Part shown: positions 25,337 to 32,292 of the stretch, in pieces | Numbering within the stretch: the first letter of the stretch is position 1 | How the letters are laid out: every line of letters starts with the position of its first letter | Origin: Conexibacter sp. SYSU D00693 | GTDB taxonomy: Bacteria; Actinomycetota; Thermoleophilia; Solirubrobacterales; Solirubrobacteraceae | Direction of reading: 5' to 3' | Length of the DNA: 64,000 nucleotides | Assembly (NCBI RefSeq): GCF_017084525.1 | Contig: NZ_CP070950.1 | Location: 1,612,001-1,676,000 of the forward strand | Notes under the pieces: generated by a model | The model's input: only the letters and a program-made list of their open reading frames with translations | What the model was told of the DNA's origin: nothing | Database searches by the model: none | Program-made: the position numbers and the translations under genes

Positions 25337-26512
25337 TCAGGAGCCGGCGCGCGCGAGCGTGGCGACGGCCTCGTCGATCGGCGTGTCGCCGGAGCCCAGC
25401 TCGAAGACCTCGCCGGCGGTCTCCGGCTCGGCCAGCACGGCCGCGAGGACGTCGGCGACGTCGGCGCGCGGGACGCTCTCGCGCCCGACGTGGCGGGCGG
25501 CACGGACCTTGCCGGTCGGCTCGTCGTCGGTCAGCGGGCCGGGCCGCACCACGGTCCAGTCGAGCTTCGAGGCCTTGAGCGCCTCGTCGGCCTCGGCCTT
25601 CGCGCGCAGGTAGACGGCGAAGACCTCGTCGCCCTGAGGCGGGTCGTCGGCGCCGATCGAGCTGACGATGACGTAGCGCGCCACGCCCTCGTCCTCGCAC
25701 GCGCGGATCGTGCGCACGGCGCCGTCGCGGTCCATCGTCGCCTTGCGCTCGGCGCCCGAGCCGGGTCCGGCGCCGGCGGCGAAGACGAAGGCGTCGGCCC
25801 CGCGGACGGCGGCGCGCAGCTCGTCAACGTCGGCGTGCTCGAGGTCGCAGACGACGGGCTCGACGCCGAGCGCCTCGAGCGCCGCGGCCTGGTCGGGGTT
25901 GCGGATGAGGCCCCGCACGCGGTCGCCGCGGGCGACGAGACGCGGGTGCAGCAGCTTGGCGATCTGGCCGTGGGCTCCGGCGACGACGACGTCCATGGGC
26001 CTCTCCTGCCCCCGCGTGAGGCGCAGGACACGGTGCTCGCGGCCGTGTGCGTGGCGGTGGCCCGCGGGGCGCAGTCCCAGCTTCAGGGCGACGCGGACCG
26101 AGGCGGTGTTCGTCGGGACGACGAGCGCCTCGACGGCCTGCGCGCCGGGGACGGTGAGGGCGTGGCGGACGCAGGCGGCGCCCGCCTCCGTGGCCACGCC
26201 CCTCCCCCAGGCGTCGCGCCGCAGGGTCCAGCCCACCTCGAGCGCGCCGTCGGTGGCGGGCGAGGGCTCGAGGCCGGCGTCGCCGAGGAGGTCGCCGGTC
26301 GCGCGCTCGACGACCGCCAGGACGGAGATGCCGTCGCGACGGTGGCGGCGGGCGTAGGCCTCGAGGATCGCGTGCGTGCGGGCGGCGCTCCACGGCTCGC
26401 CGGTCGCGACGTGGCGCATGACCTCCGGGTCGCCGTACACCTTCGCCATCGCGGGGACGTCGGCGGGCGTGAACGGCCGCAGGTCGAGGCGCGGGGTGCG
26501 CAGCACGGGCAC
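25337..26512 (-). CDS. GNAT acetyltransferase fused to NAD(P)-binding (NmrA/SDR-like) domain
   Basis: One 391-residue open frame joins a GNAT domain (LRTPRLDLRPFTPADVPAMA, GWTLRRDAWGRGVATEAG, NTASVRVALKLGL) to an atypical SDR/NmrA domain starting MDVVVAGAHGQIAKLLHPRL. No stop separates them. An ATG at 25996 with AGGAGAGG upstream sits exactly at the domain junction, so the second domain could also be made alone. GTG 26512 has TAGGCT 7 nt upstream. Either this is a true bifunctional protein or two coupled genes merged by a lost stop codon. Substrates are unknown. Confidence 0.75.
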   Translation of the reverse strand: MPVLRTPRLDLRPFTPADVPAMAKVYGDPEVMRHVATGEPWSAARTHAILEAYARRHRRDGISVLAVVERATGDLLGDAGLEPSPATDGALEVGWTLRRDAWGRGVATEAGAACVRHALTVPGAQAVEALVVPTNTASVRVALKLGLRPAGHRHAHGREHRVLRLTRGQERPMDVVVAGAHGQIAKLLHPRLVARGDRVRGLIRNPDQAAALEALGVEPVVCDLEHADVDELRAAVRGADAFVFAAGAGPGSGAERKATMDRDGAVRTIRACEDEGVARYVIVSSIGADDPPQGDEVFAVYLRAKAEADEALKASKLDWTVVRPGPLTDDEPTGKVRAARHVGRESVPRADVADVLAAVLAEPETAGEVFELGSGDTPIDEAVATLARAGS

Positions 26513-26574
26513 GCCGGCGAGCCTACGGCCGGCGGACCGCGCGGTCCGTCGGGTGCCCGCCGTACGCTCGCACC

Positions 26575-27276
26575 GTGCGCTTGGGCACCCGGAGGGGACG
26601 GGGCTTCGGCGCCGCGCTGCGCGCGGCCGCGGGTCGTGTGCGCGCGGGCGCGGGGGTCGTGCCGCGAGACGGGCTCGACGAGGCTGCGGCGGACGCGGTC
26701 TTCGGCGAGGCCCTGGACGTCGACTGGGGCGGGCTGCAGCACGCCTACGGTCCCGCCGACGACGTGCCCGAGCAGCTGTGGGCGATCGTCGTGGGCGACG
26801 AGGAGGCGCGCGACGCCGCGTGGTGGGAGCTGTGGGCCAACGTGCACCACGAGGGCGTCGTCCACGAGGCGGCGGTCCCCTGCATCCCGGTCCTCGCGCG
26901 GATCGCGCGGTGGAAGGCCCACCCCGACCGCGTCGAGGCGCTGCGGCTCCTGCGCGAGCTCGCGGCGCTGCGCGAGGTGGCGGCGGCCGACGACGAGGCG
27001 GCGGCCGCGATCGCGGCGGGGGTGCGGGCGGCCGTCGACGAGCACGTGGCGGGGCTGGCGGACACGTGGGCGACCGAGCCGCCGGAGGTCCGCCGGGCGC
27101 AGCTCTGGCTCCTGACGGTCCTGCCGTGGGCGCGGTTCTCGCACGCGGAGCTCATCGGCGCGGTGCTGCCGGGCGAGCACCGGCCGGCGTGGGAGCTCGT
27201 CGTCGCGGGCGCGCCGCTGGACGCCGACGGGCTGGCCGCCGTCGAGGCGCTCGAGCGCTGGGTCGCCGAGGGCTGA
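26575..27276 (+). CDS. Alpha-helical HEAT-like hypothetical protein
   Basis: A 233-residue, almost wholly helical soluble protein. A central segment (DWGGLQHAYGPADDVPEQLW, then EARDAAWWELWANVHHEG and HEAAVPCIPVLARIARW) has the pattern of HEAT-like proteins common in actinobacteria, where ARM/HEAT folds are often found near polymorphic toxins. No toxin gene is seen here. An Arg-rich N-terminus (MRLGTRRGRG) precedes it. GTG 26575 has TACGCT 6 nt upstream and is divergent from the GNAT-SDR gene. Function unknown. Confidence 0.7.
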   Translation: MRLGTRRGRGFGAALRAAAGRVRAGAGVVPRDGLDEAAADAVFGEALDVDWGGLQHAYGPADDVPEQLWAIVVGDEEARDAAWWELWANVHHEGVVHEAAVPCIPVLARIARWKAHPDRVEALRLLRELAALREVAAADDEAAAAIAAGVRAAVDEHVAGLADTWATEPPEVRRAQLWLLTVLPWARFSHAELIGAVLPGEHRPAWELVVAGAPLDADGLAAVEALERWVAEG

Positions 27277-27331
27277 CCGCCGCGGCGCGGCCAGGGGGCG
27301 TCGGGACGGGGTGCGGCGGTACTGTCGAGCC

Positions 27332-27415
27332 GTGCACGACGGCCCGGGGACGACGCGCGAGGAGCTCCGGCCGGTGCGCCCCGTCGCCGGTGCGCGCGAG
27401 GTGTCCGCCGCATGA
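27332..27415 (+). CDS. Possible 27-residue leader ORF before the RsbW-like gene
   Basis: A GTG at 27332 stands 6 nt after a TACTGT hexamer (27320-27325), the same spacing as the other leaderless candidates. The frame runs 27 codons, and its TGA overlaps the ATG of the next gene (ATGA). The peptide is basic and has no known motif. It may be a real small protein or a translated leader that couples initiation of the ATPase gene. The alternative is that 27412 is reached by its own GAGG Shine-Dalgarno and this ORF is only chance. Confidence 0.35.
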   Translation: MHDGPGTTREELRPVRPVAGAREVSAA

Positions 27416-27813
27416 TGGTGGCGGCGCCCGAGCGCCGCACGTGGACGTGGCCCGCGGCGCGCGATGCCCTGTCGCGTGCGCGCCACGCCGCCCTGGAGTT
27501 CGCCGACCAGTGCGGCGTGCCGGAGGAGGTCACCCGCGCCGTCGCCCTCGCCACCACCGAGGCCGTCACCAACGCCGTGGTCCACGCCTACCGCGAGGGC
27601 CGTCGCGGCGCGGTCTCCGTCGAGGCGACCTGCGACGAGCGCCGCCTCGTCGTCACCGTGCGCGACGAGGGCGGCGGCCTGCGCCCCCGCATCGACTCCC
27701 CCGGCCTCGGACTCGGCCTCGGCCTCATCGCCCAGGTCGCCGACGAGACCGACATCCGCACCCCGCCCTCCGGCGGCACCGAGGTCGTCATGACCTTCCG
27801 CCTCGCCGGCTGA
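27412..27813 (+). CDS. RsbW-like serine kinase / ATP-binding protein
   Basis: A 133-residue GHKL ATPase of the HATPase_c_2 type, as in RsbW/SpoIIAB anti-sigma kinases and their many actinobacterial relatives. The N box is TTEAVTNAVVHAYREG, the G1 box VTVRDEGGGLRPR and the G2 box LGLGLGLIAQVAD; all look intact. The usual partners (anti-anti-sigma factor, alternative sigma, PP2C) are not adjacent, so the regulated target is unknown. It is followed by the palindrome cluster at 27820-27959. Confidence 0.85.
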   Translation: MMVAAPERRTWTWPAARDALSRARHAALEFADQCGVPEEVTRAVALATTEAVTNAVVHAYREGRRGAVSVEATCDERRLVVTVRDEGGGLRPRIDSPGLGLGLGLIAQVADETDIRTPPSGGTEVVMTFRLAG

Positions 27814-27819
27814 TGCGAA

Positions 27820-27959
27820 GAAGGGGACAGTCCCCTTCGTCGCACACGCGCCGCGCACGCGTCGCGAAAGGCCCCCGTTGCAGGCCTTTCAGAAGAAGGG
27901 GTCAGACCCCTCCTTCTCACGGCACGCCGCGAAGCCGCGCGAAGGAGGGGACAGGCCCC
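27820..27959. repeat. Cluster of GGGG-CAG-CCCC palindromes
   Basis: Four hairpins are packed between convergent genes. The first is GAAGGGGAC-A-GTCCCCTTC (27820-27838). The second has GAAAGGCC and GGCCTTTC arms (27866-27890). The third has the core AGGGGTCAGACCCCT (27897-27911) and the fourth GGGGACAGGCCCC (27947-27959). Three share a 13-nt GGGG(T/A)CAG(A/T/G)CCCC core, which recurs six times in the tandem array at 31830-32084. They could act as terminators for the flanking convergent genes or be remnants of a REP-like element. Confidence 0.75.
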
Positions 27960-27987
27960 GGCTGACCGTCCCCCCGCCCCGCGGACC

Positions 27988-29217
27988 TCAGCGTGCGGTG
28001 ATCGACCGGCTCGCCCGCAGCGCCCGGGTACGGCGCGCGCCGTCCCGGCCGGTCACGCGCACGGACACCCGACGCCCCGCGCCGGGCGACCGGCGCAGGA
28101 CCAGCGTCCGCGTCCCCGGCGTCACGATCGCGCGCACGGGCGACGACGCGACGGTGCGCCCGCCACGCCGCAGCACGACCCGCACCGACCGCGCGCAGCC
28201 GCCCGTGACGCGGACGCGCACGCGCCGGCCGCGGACCGACAGCACCCGGACCTTCGGCGCCGCGGGCCGCGTGAGCGGCTGGACGTCGCACGGTCCCGAG
28301 ACGGCCAGCGACGCCCCCGGCGTCGCGCCGGTCGCGTCGGTGCCGACCCGCAGCCAGAGCGCCTGCCCGCGTCGCGCCCGGAAGGCCGCCGAGACCGTCT
28401 GCCCCGACTCCCGCACGCCGCACGCCAGCGCGCCGTCCCCGGTCGGTCGCCGCCCCGCGAACGCCGTGACGGTCGCGACCCCCGGGCCGCGCGCAGCCAC
28501 GACGTGCGTGCCGGTCCGCGCCGCCGTCACCCGCCGCCAGACCGACCCCGCCGCCGCGCAGGACGGCTGCGCCGGGTCCTCCTCGGTCAACCGCGCGCCC
28601 CCGAGCGCCACGGACGACGAGCGTCCCAGCGCCACGCGCGGCGCCTTCAACGTCCCCAGGTCGCCCAGCGGCGCCGCGAGCCCCTCGACCGCGGTCGTCG
28701 CGACCGTCACCAGGACGCCCTGGGCGGTCTGGCCCTCGGGCCGTCCGGCCTGCACGAGCACCGTCCGCCCCGCCGGGACGAGCAGCTCGACGCCCGCGGC
28801 CGGGTCGCGCGTGCCGACGTCCCCCTGGGACGCCGGCCCGTCGCACGCCTGCGGCTCGCGCGTCTGCGTCCCGCTCGCCGGCTGGACGAAGACCGCCAGC
28901 TCGGGACCCTCGTTCGCCTGGCCGGCCGGCGTGAGAGCGTCGACCCGCAGGCGCTGCGGCGCATCGGCCGACGGTACGCGGAACCACACCGTGCGCGCGA
29001 AGGACCTGGGCCCCAGGCAGCGCGGCACGCCCGCGTCCGGCCCGGCCTCGGACAGGTCCGCCTGGCCGGTGCGCTCGAGCGGCAGGCCGTTCTCGGCACC
29101 GAACGGCGCGACGTCGACCGCCCCACCGGGCGCGTCGTTCGGCGGCGCCGCCGCGCTCGCCGGCGCCGCGCACACCAGGCCGAGCAGCGCGACCGCCGTC
29201 ACGAGCCCGAGGCGCAT
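27988..29217 (-). CDS. Secreted beta-rich protein of unknown function
   Basis: A 409-residue exported protein with a Sec signal peptide (LGLVTAVALLGLVCAAPASA). The mature part begins with APPNDAPGGAVDV, resembling the start of bacterial pre-peptidase/Ig-like surface domains, and contains several beta-rich repeats and paired cysteines. A C-terminal Arg-rich beta domain (VRVLSVRGRRVRVRVTGGCA onward) follows. I do not recognise a catalytic site. The ATG overlaps the TGA of phoD (TGATG), so it is co-expressed with phoD and perhaps under phosphate control. Confidence 0.7.
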   Translation of the reverse strand: MRLGLVTAVALLGLVCAAPASAAAPPNDAPGGAVDVAPFGAENGLPLERTGQADLSEAGPDAGVPRCLGPRSFARTVWFRVPSADAPQRLRVDALTPAGQANEGPELAVFVQPASGTQTREPQACDGPASQGDVGTRDPAAGVELLVPAGRTVLVQAGRPEGQTAQGVLVTVATTAVEGLAAPLGDLGTLKAPRVALGRSSSVALGGARLTEEDPAQPSCAAAGSVWRRVTAARTGTHVVAARGPGVATVTAFAGRRPTGDGALACGVRESGQTVSAAFRARRGQALWLRVGTDATGATPGASLAVSGPCDVQPLTRPAAPKVRVLSVRGRRVRVRVTGGCARSVRVVLRRGGRTVASSPVRAIVTPGTRTLVLRRSPGAGRRVSVRVTGRDGARRTRALRASRSITAR

Positions 29218-30866
29218 CACGACGTCCTCGCCTTCTTGCGCCGGGTGGCGGCTCGGGCCTTGGCCTCGGTCCGTTCGCGCGCCGCGCGCTCGAGCCGCTC
29301 GTGCTTGCGCCGCCGCGCCGCGAGCTCCGGCGTCGCGGCGCGGTCGCTGCGCAGGCTGCGCGCCGCCGGGTTCGGCGGCAGCTCGCCCGGCTTGTTCTCC
29401 CCGCCGACCTGCTCGAAGCGGTTCGTGCCGGCGGGCTGCCGGTAGACCTTGAGGTCGCGCTGCGGGGCGCCGGGGGTGTCGAGCGGGCCGACGCGGTAGG
29501 TCGTCGTCGCCGCCTCCGTGCCGAGGTCGACCTTCGCGTAGCCGTGGTCGGCGCCGTTGGTGTAGGCGATCCACGGGTTGGCGGCGGTGATCGCCGTCGA
29601 CTCGAGGCCGGCGAGCGCTGGGAAGCCCGTCGAGGAGATCGACCCGCCGACGTACTCCGTCGCCACCGGCGGTCCCGAGCTCCCGTGGCGCAGGACCTCG
29701 GCGGTGAAGTACGTGTGGATGTCGCCCGTCACGAACATCGTGTTCGAGATCGGGGCGTCGCCCAGGAGCGCCCGGAGCTCGGCCTGCTCCGCGGGGTAGC
29801 CGTCCCACTGGTCGTCGTTGATGCCCGCGCCGCCGACGCCGAGCGGCACGAACATGACCTGGTTGGCGATGACCTTCCAGCGTGCGGTGCTCTTGCGCAG
29901 CGCGTCCTTCAGCCAGTCCATCTGCTGGCGGCCGAGCAGCTGGCGGGCCTGGCCGTCGCCGTCACCCGTGCGGTACTGGCGCTGGTCGAGCAGGAAGACC
30001 TCGCACTGGCCGCCGAGCGGCAGGGAGCGATAGAGCCGGTAGCGCTCGCCGCCCTGCGGCACGCGGGGCAGCCACTCGAAGCTCGCCTGGTAGCCGGCGG
30101 CGCGCTGCAGGTCGCTCGGCCGCGGCGCGTTGTCGCTGTAGTTGTCGGCGACCTCGTGGTCGTCCCAGATGTGGGCGATCGGGTGCAGCCGGTGCAGCTC
30201 GCGCAGGCCGGGGTCGCTGCGGTAGAGGCGCAGCTTGTCCCGGTAGGTCTGGAGGTCGACCGACGGCGCCGGGTCGTCGCGCCCGGCGACCGAGCCGGCC
30301 GTCGGGCCGTACTCGTAGGTGTAGTCGCCCAGGAAGAGGTAGAGGTCGAGCGGCTCGAGCTTCGCCGCGTCGACGTGGCCGTTGAAGAAGCCCTCCGGCC
30401 AGTTCTGGCAGGACGAGTACGCGAGGCGCACCTGCTCCTGCGAGTCGGCCGGCTTGGCGGTCTTCGTGCGCCCGAGGTCGGAGGTGCCGTCGGCCGAGCG
30501 CCAGCGGTACCAGTAGAGCGTGTCGGGCTCGAGGCCGTCGACCCGGACCTTGAGCGACCCGTCGACGCTGCGCGTGGTCGGGACGACGGCGCGCGCGACG
30601 GTCTGGCTCATGCCCTCGTCCTTGGCGACGACGAGCTCCGCGCCCGAGCGCTGGTGCTCGGTGCTCAGGCGCGACCAGAACGTCACGGCGTCGGTGGACG
30701 GCTCGCCGGACGCCACACCGTCGAGGAAGCGCCCGGGGCCCACGCGCGGGGTGCGCTGCAGCAGGCGGTCGGCCCAGGCATCGGGGACGGAGGCGGCCGC
30801 GAGCGCCAGTCCGGCGCCGGCCGCGGTGATCTCGCGCCGCGTCAGGCGGCGTGCTCGGCTCTGCAT
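29217..30866 (-). CDS. phoD: PhoD-type alkaline phosphatase/phosphodiesterase, Tat-exported
   Basis: A 549-residue Ca/Fe-dependent extracellular phosphatase. A twin-arginine signal (LTRREITAAGAGLALAAA) leads the protein. The PhoD_N domain (FLDGVASGEPSTDAVTFWSR) and the metallophosphatase domain with LAYSSCQNWPEG, LFLGDYTYEYG, HIWDDHEVADNYS and MFVTGDIHTYF are all present. The C-terminus is a basic coiled tail. ATG 30866 places the Tat motif close to the N-terminus; a longer frame to 30905 is less likely. The three 11-nt Pho-like repeats at 30908-30940 lie just upstream, fitting induction under phosphate limitation. Confidence 0.93.
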   Translation of the reverse strand: MQSRARRLTRREITAAGAGLALAAASVPDAWADRLLQRTPRVGPGRFLDGVASGEPSTDAVTFWSRLSTEHQRSGAELVVAKDEGMSQTVARAVVPTTRSVDGSLKVRVDGLEPDTLYWYRWRSADGTSDLGRTKTAKPADSQEQVRLAYSSCQNWPEGFFNGHVDAAKLEPLDLYLFLGDYTYEYGPTAGSVAGRDDPAPSVDLQTYRDKLRLYRSDPGLRELHRLHPIAHIWDDHEVADNYSDNAPRPSDLQRAAGYQASFEWLPRVPQGGERYRLYRSLPLGGQCEVFLLDQRQYRTGDGDGQARQLLGRQQMDWLKDALRKSTARWKVIANQVMFVPLGVGGAGINDDQWDGYPAEQAELRALLGDAPISNTMFVTGDIHTYFTAEVLRHGSSGPPVATEYVGGSISSTGFPALAGLESTAITAANPWIAYTNGADHGYAKVDLGTEAATTTYRVGPLDTPGAPQRDLKVYRQPAGTNRFEQVGGENKPGELPPNPAARSLRSDRAATPELAARRRKHERLERAARERTEAKARAATRRKKARTS

Positions 30867-30907
30867 CGCGCGGCATCTTGGTCCGTCGAGACCGCGCCCG
30901 TCCAACC

Positions 30908-30940
30908 GTTCACAGGACGGTCACGGGACGTGAACGGGAC
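30908..30940 (+). promoter_or_regulatory. Pho box between phoD and the EamA gene
   Basis: Three consecutive 11-nt units: GTTCACAGGAC (30908-30918), GGTCACGGGAC (30919-30929) and GTGAACGGGAC (30930-30940). The first two match the G(G/T)TCAY core and exact 11-nt spacing known for PhoP direct repeats in Streptomyces. The box is 41 nt upstream of phoD on one side and 11 nt before the TACGCT hexamer (30952-30957) of the EamA gene on the other, so it could control both. Confidence 0.65.
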
Positions 30941-30969
30941 GGGGCGGCGGGTACGCTGCGCCGCCCGTC

Positions 30970-31830
30970 GTGCTCGCGATCGTCCTGTCCCTCGCGGCGA
31001 GCCTGGCGTACGGGCTGTCGGACTTCATCGGCGGCCTCAAGAGCCGGTCCCAACCGCTGATCGGCGTCCTGCTGGTGTCGCAGGCCGCCGGCCTGGTGCT
31101 GCTGGTGGTCGCCGTGGCGGTCCACGGCGAGGGGCCGCCGGGCGACGAGTTCGTCTGGCTCGTCCTGGCGGCGGGCGTCGCCGAGGCGCTGGGCGTCTCG
31201 GCGCTCTACCGCGGGCTCGCCGTCGGTCGCATGAGCGTCGTCTCCCCCGTCGCGGCGACCGCGCCGGTCGTCCCCGTCTGCGCGGCGATCGCGCTGGGCG
31301 AGCTGCCGTCGGCGCTGCAGGCGCTCGGGGTCGTCCTCGCCGCGACCGGCATCGCGCTGACGGTCCTGACCGGCGAGGGCGCCGGGGACGAGGGCCGGCG
31401 CGCCGGCGCGTTGCGGACCTCGGTGGTCCTGGGCCTGCTGTCGGCGTTGGGCTTCGGCGCGTTCTTCGTCGCCGTCGACGCCGCGAGCGAGCATGACGTC
31501 CCGTGGGCGCTGCTCGGCACCCGCGCCACGACGCTCGTCCTCGTCGGCCTCGCGGCGGTGGTCGCCCTGCGCCGGAGCCGGCGCGTCCGCGTCGAGCGCG
31601 CCGCCCTCCCGGCCGTCGCCTCCATCGGCGCCCTGATCGTCGCCGCCGACGCGGGCTTCGCCGTCGCCTCGACCGAGGGCCTGCTCAGCGTCGTCTCGGT
31701 CCTGAGCGCGCTCTACCCGCTCGTCACCGTCGCCCTGGCGGCCGCGCTGCTGGGCGAACGCCTCACCACGCCCCAGCGCGCCGGCGTCGCCTGCGCCTTC
31801 GGCGGCATCGTCCTGGTCTCCGTCGGCTGA
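30970..31830 (+). CDS. EamA/DMT-family transporter
   Basis: A 286-residue membrane protein with ten hydrophobic helices arranged as two EamA repeats (first about 1-130, second about 148-286, with LYPLVTVALAAALLGERLTT in the second). It is a predicted drug/metabolite exporter or permease of unknown substrate. The GTG at 30970 follows TACGCT by 12 nt. It is divergent from phoD across the Pho box and so may belong to the phosphate regulon. The A of its TGA is the first base of the 45-bp tandem array. Confidence 0.85.
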   Translation: MLAIVLSLAASLAYGLSDFIGGLKSRSQPLIGVLLVSQAAGLVLLVVAVAVHGEGPPGDEFVWLVLAAGVAEALGVSALYRGLAVGRMSVVSPVAATAPVVPVCAAIALGELPSALQALGVVLAATGIALTVLTGEGAGDEGRRAGALRTSVVLGLLSALGFGAFFVAVDAASEHDVPWALLGTRATTLVLVGLAAVVALRRSRRVRVERAALPAVASIGALIVAADAGFAVASTEGLLSVVSVLSALYPLVTVALAAALLGERLTTPQRAGVACAFGGIVLVSVG

Positions 31831-32084
31831 CGCTCGGGGTCAGACCCCGTCGCACCGGCGCCAGGGCACGTCGCACGCTCGGGGTCAGACCCCGTCGCAC
31901 CGGTGCCAGGGCACGTCACACGCACGGGGTCAGACCCCGTCGCACCGGTGCCAGGGCACGTCACACGCACGGGGTCAGACCCCGTCGCACCGGTGTCAGG
32001 GCATGTCGCATGCACGGGGTCAGACCCCGTCGCAGCGGTGCCAGGGCATGTCGCACGCTCGGGGTCAGACCCCGTCGCATCGGT
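31830..32084. repeat. 45-bp tandem repeat array, about 5.7 copies
   Basis: Units begin at 31830, 31875, 31920, 31965, 32010 and 32055, and the sixth stops after about 30 nt. Each unit contains the palindrome GGGGTCAGACCCC, then GTCGCACCGG and a small GTGCC-AG-GGCAC hairpin. Units 2 and 3 also carry the palindrome GCACCGGTGC. Copies differ at only a few positions, so the array is recent or homogenised. Because 45 is a multiple of three, several frames are open through it by construction. No spacers exist, so it is not CRISPR. Confidence 0.95.
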
Positions 32085-32136
32085 CGCTTCACCGGACGGT
32101 CACGCGAGCGGCCGCGACGGCGCGACCATCCGCGCC

Positions 32137-32292
32137 ATGGAGTCCGTGGAGCGCGACCTCGAGTCCGGCGGCACGCCGGGCGCCTTCGACGACGCAGACG
32201 ACTGGGGCGACGACGACGAGCTCCTCCCGGGGGCCGGCGACGAGGCCGGCGCCCGCTGGGACGACGACCTGTTCGACGACCCGGAGGACTAG
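32137..32292 (+). CDS. Small acidic hypothetical protein
   Basis: A 51-residue, strongly acidic ORF (DDADDWGDDDELLPG, WDDDLFDDPED). No domain is recognised. It follows the tandem array by 52 nt, and its stop overlaps the stop of the convergent MFS gene. The same frame continues upstream through the array to a GTG at 31903, which would add 15-residue repeats, but that looks like an artefact of the repeat. Short acidic proteins of this kind are common in actinobacteria, and its reality is uncertain. Confidence 0.45.
   Translation: MESVERDLESGGTPGAFDDADDWGDDDELLPGAGDEAGARWDDDLFDDPED

Noticed and set aside
22189-25578. 1129-residue plus-strand ORF opposite the LAL regulator
   Set aside because: It is antisense to a gene with clear Walker and HTH motifs and shows low-complexity Gly/Ala/Arg composition.
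31830-32084. CRISPR array
   Set aside because: The 45-bp units abut with no spacers and no cas gene is nearby; it is a simple tandem repeat.
31903-32292. 129-residue protein with 15-residue repeats starting inside the array
   Set aside because: The unit length is a multiple of three, so frames open automatically. Only the part after the ATG at 32137 has non-repeat composition.
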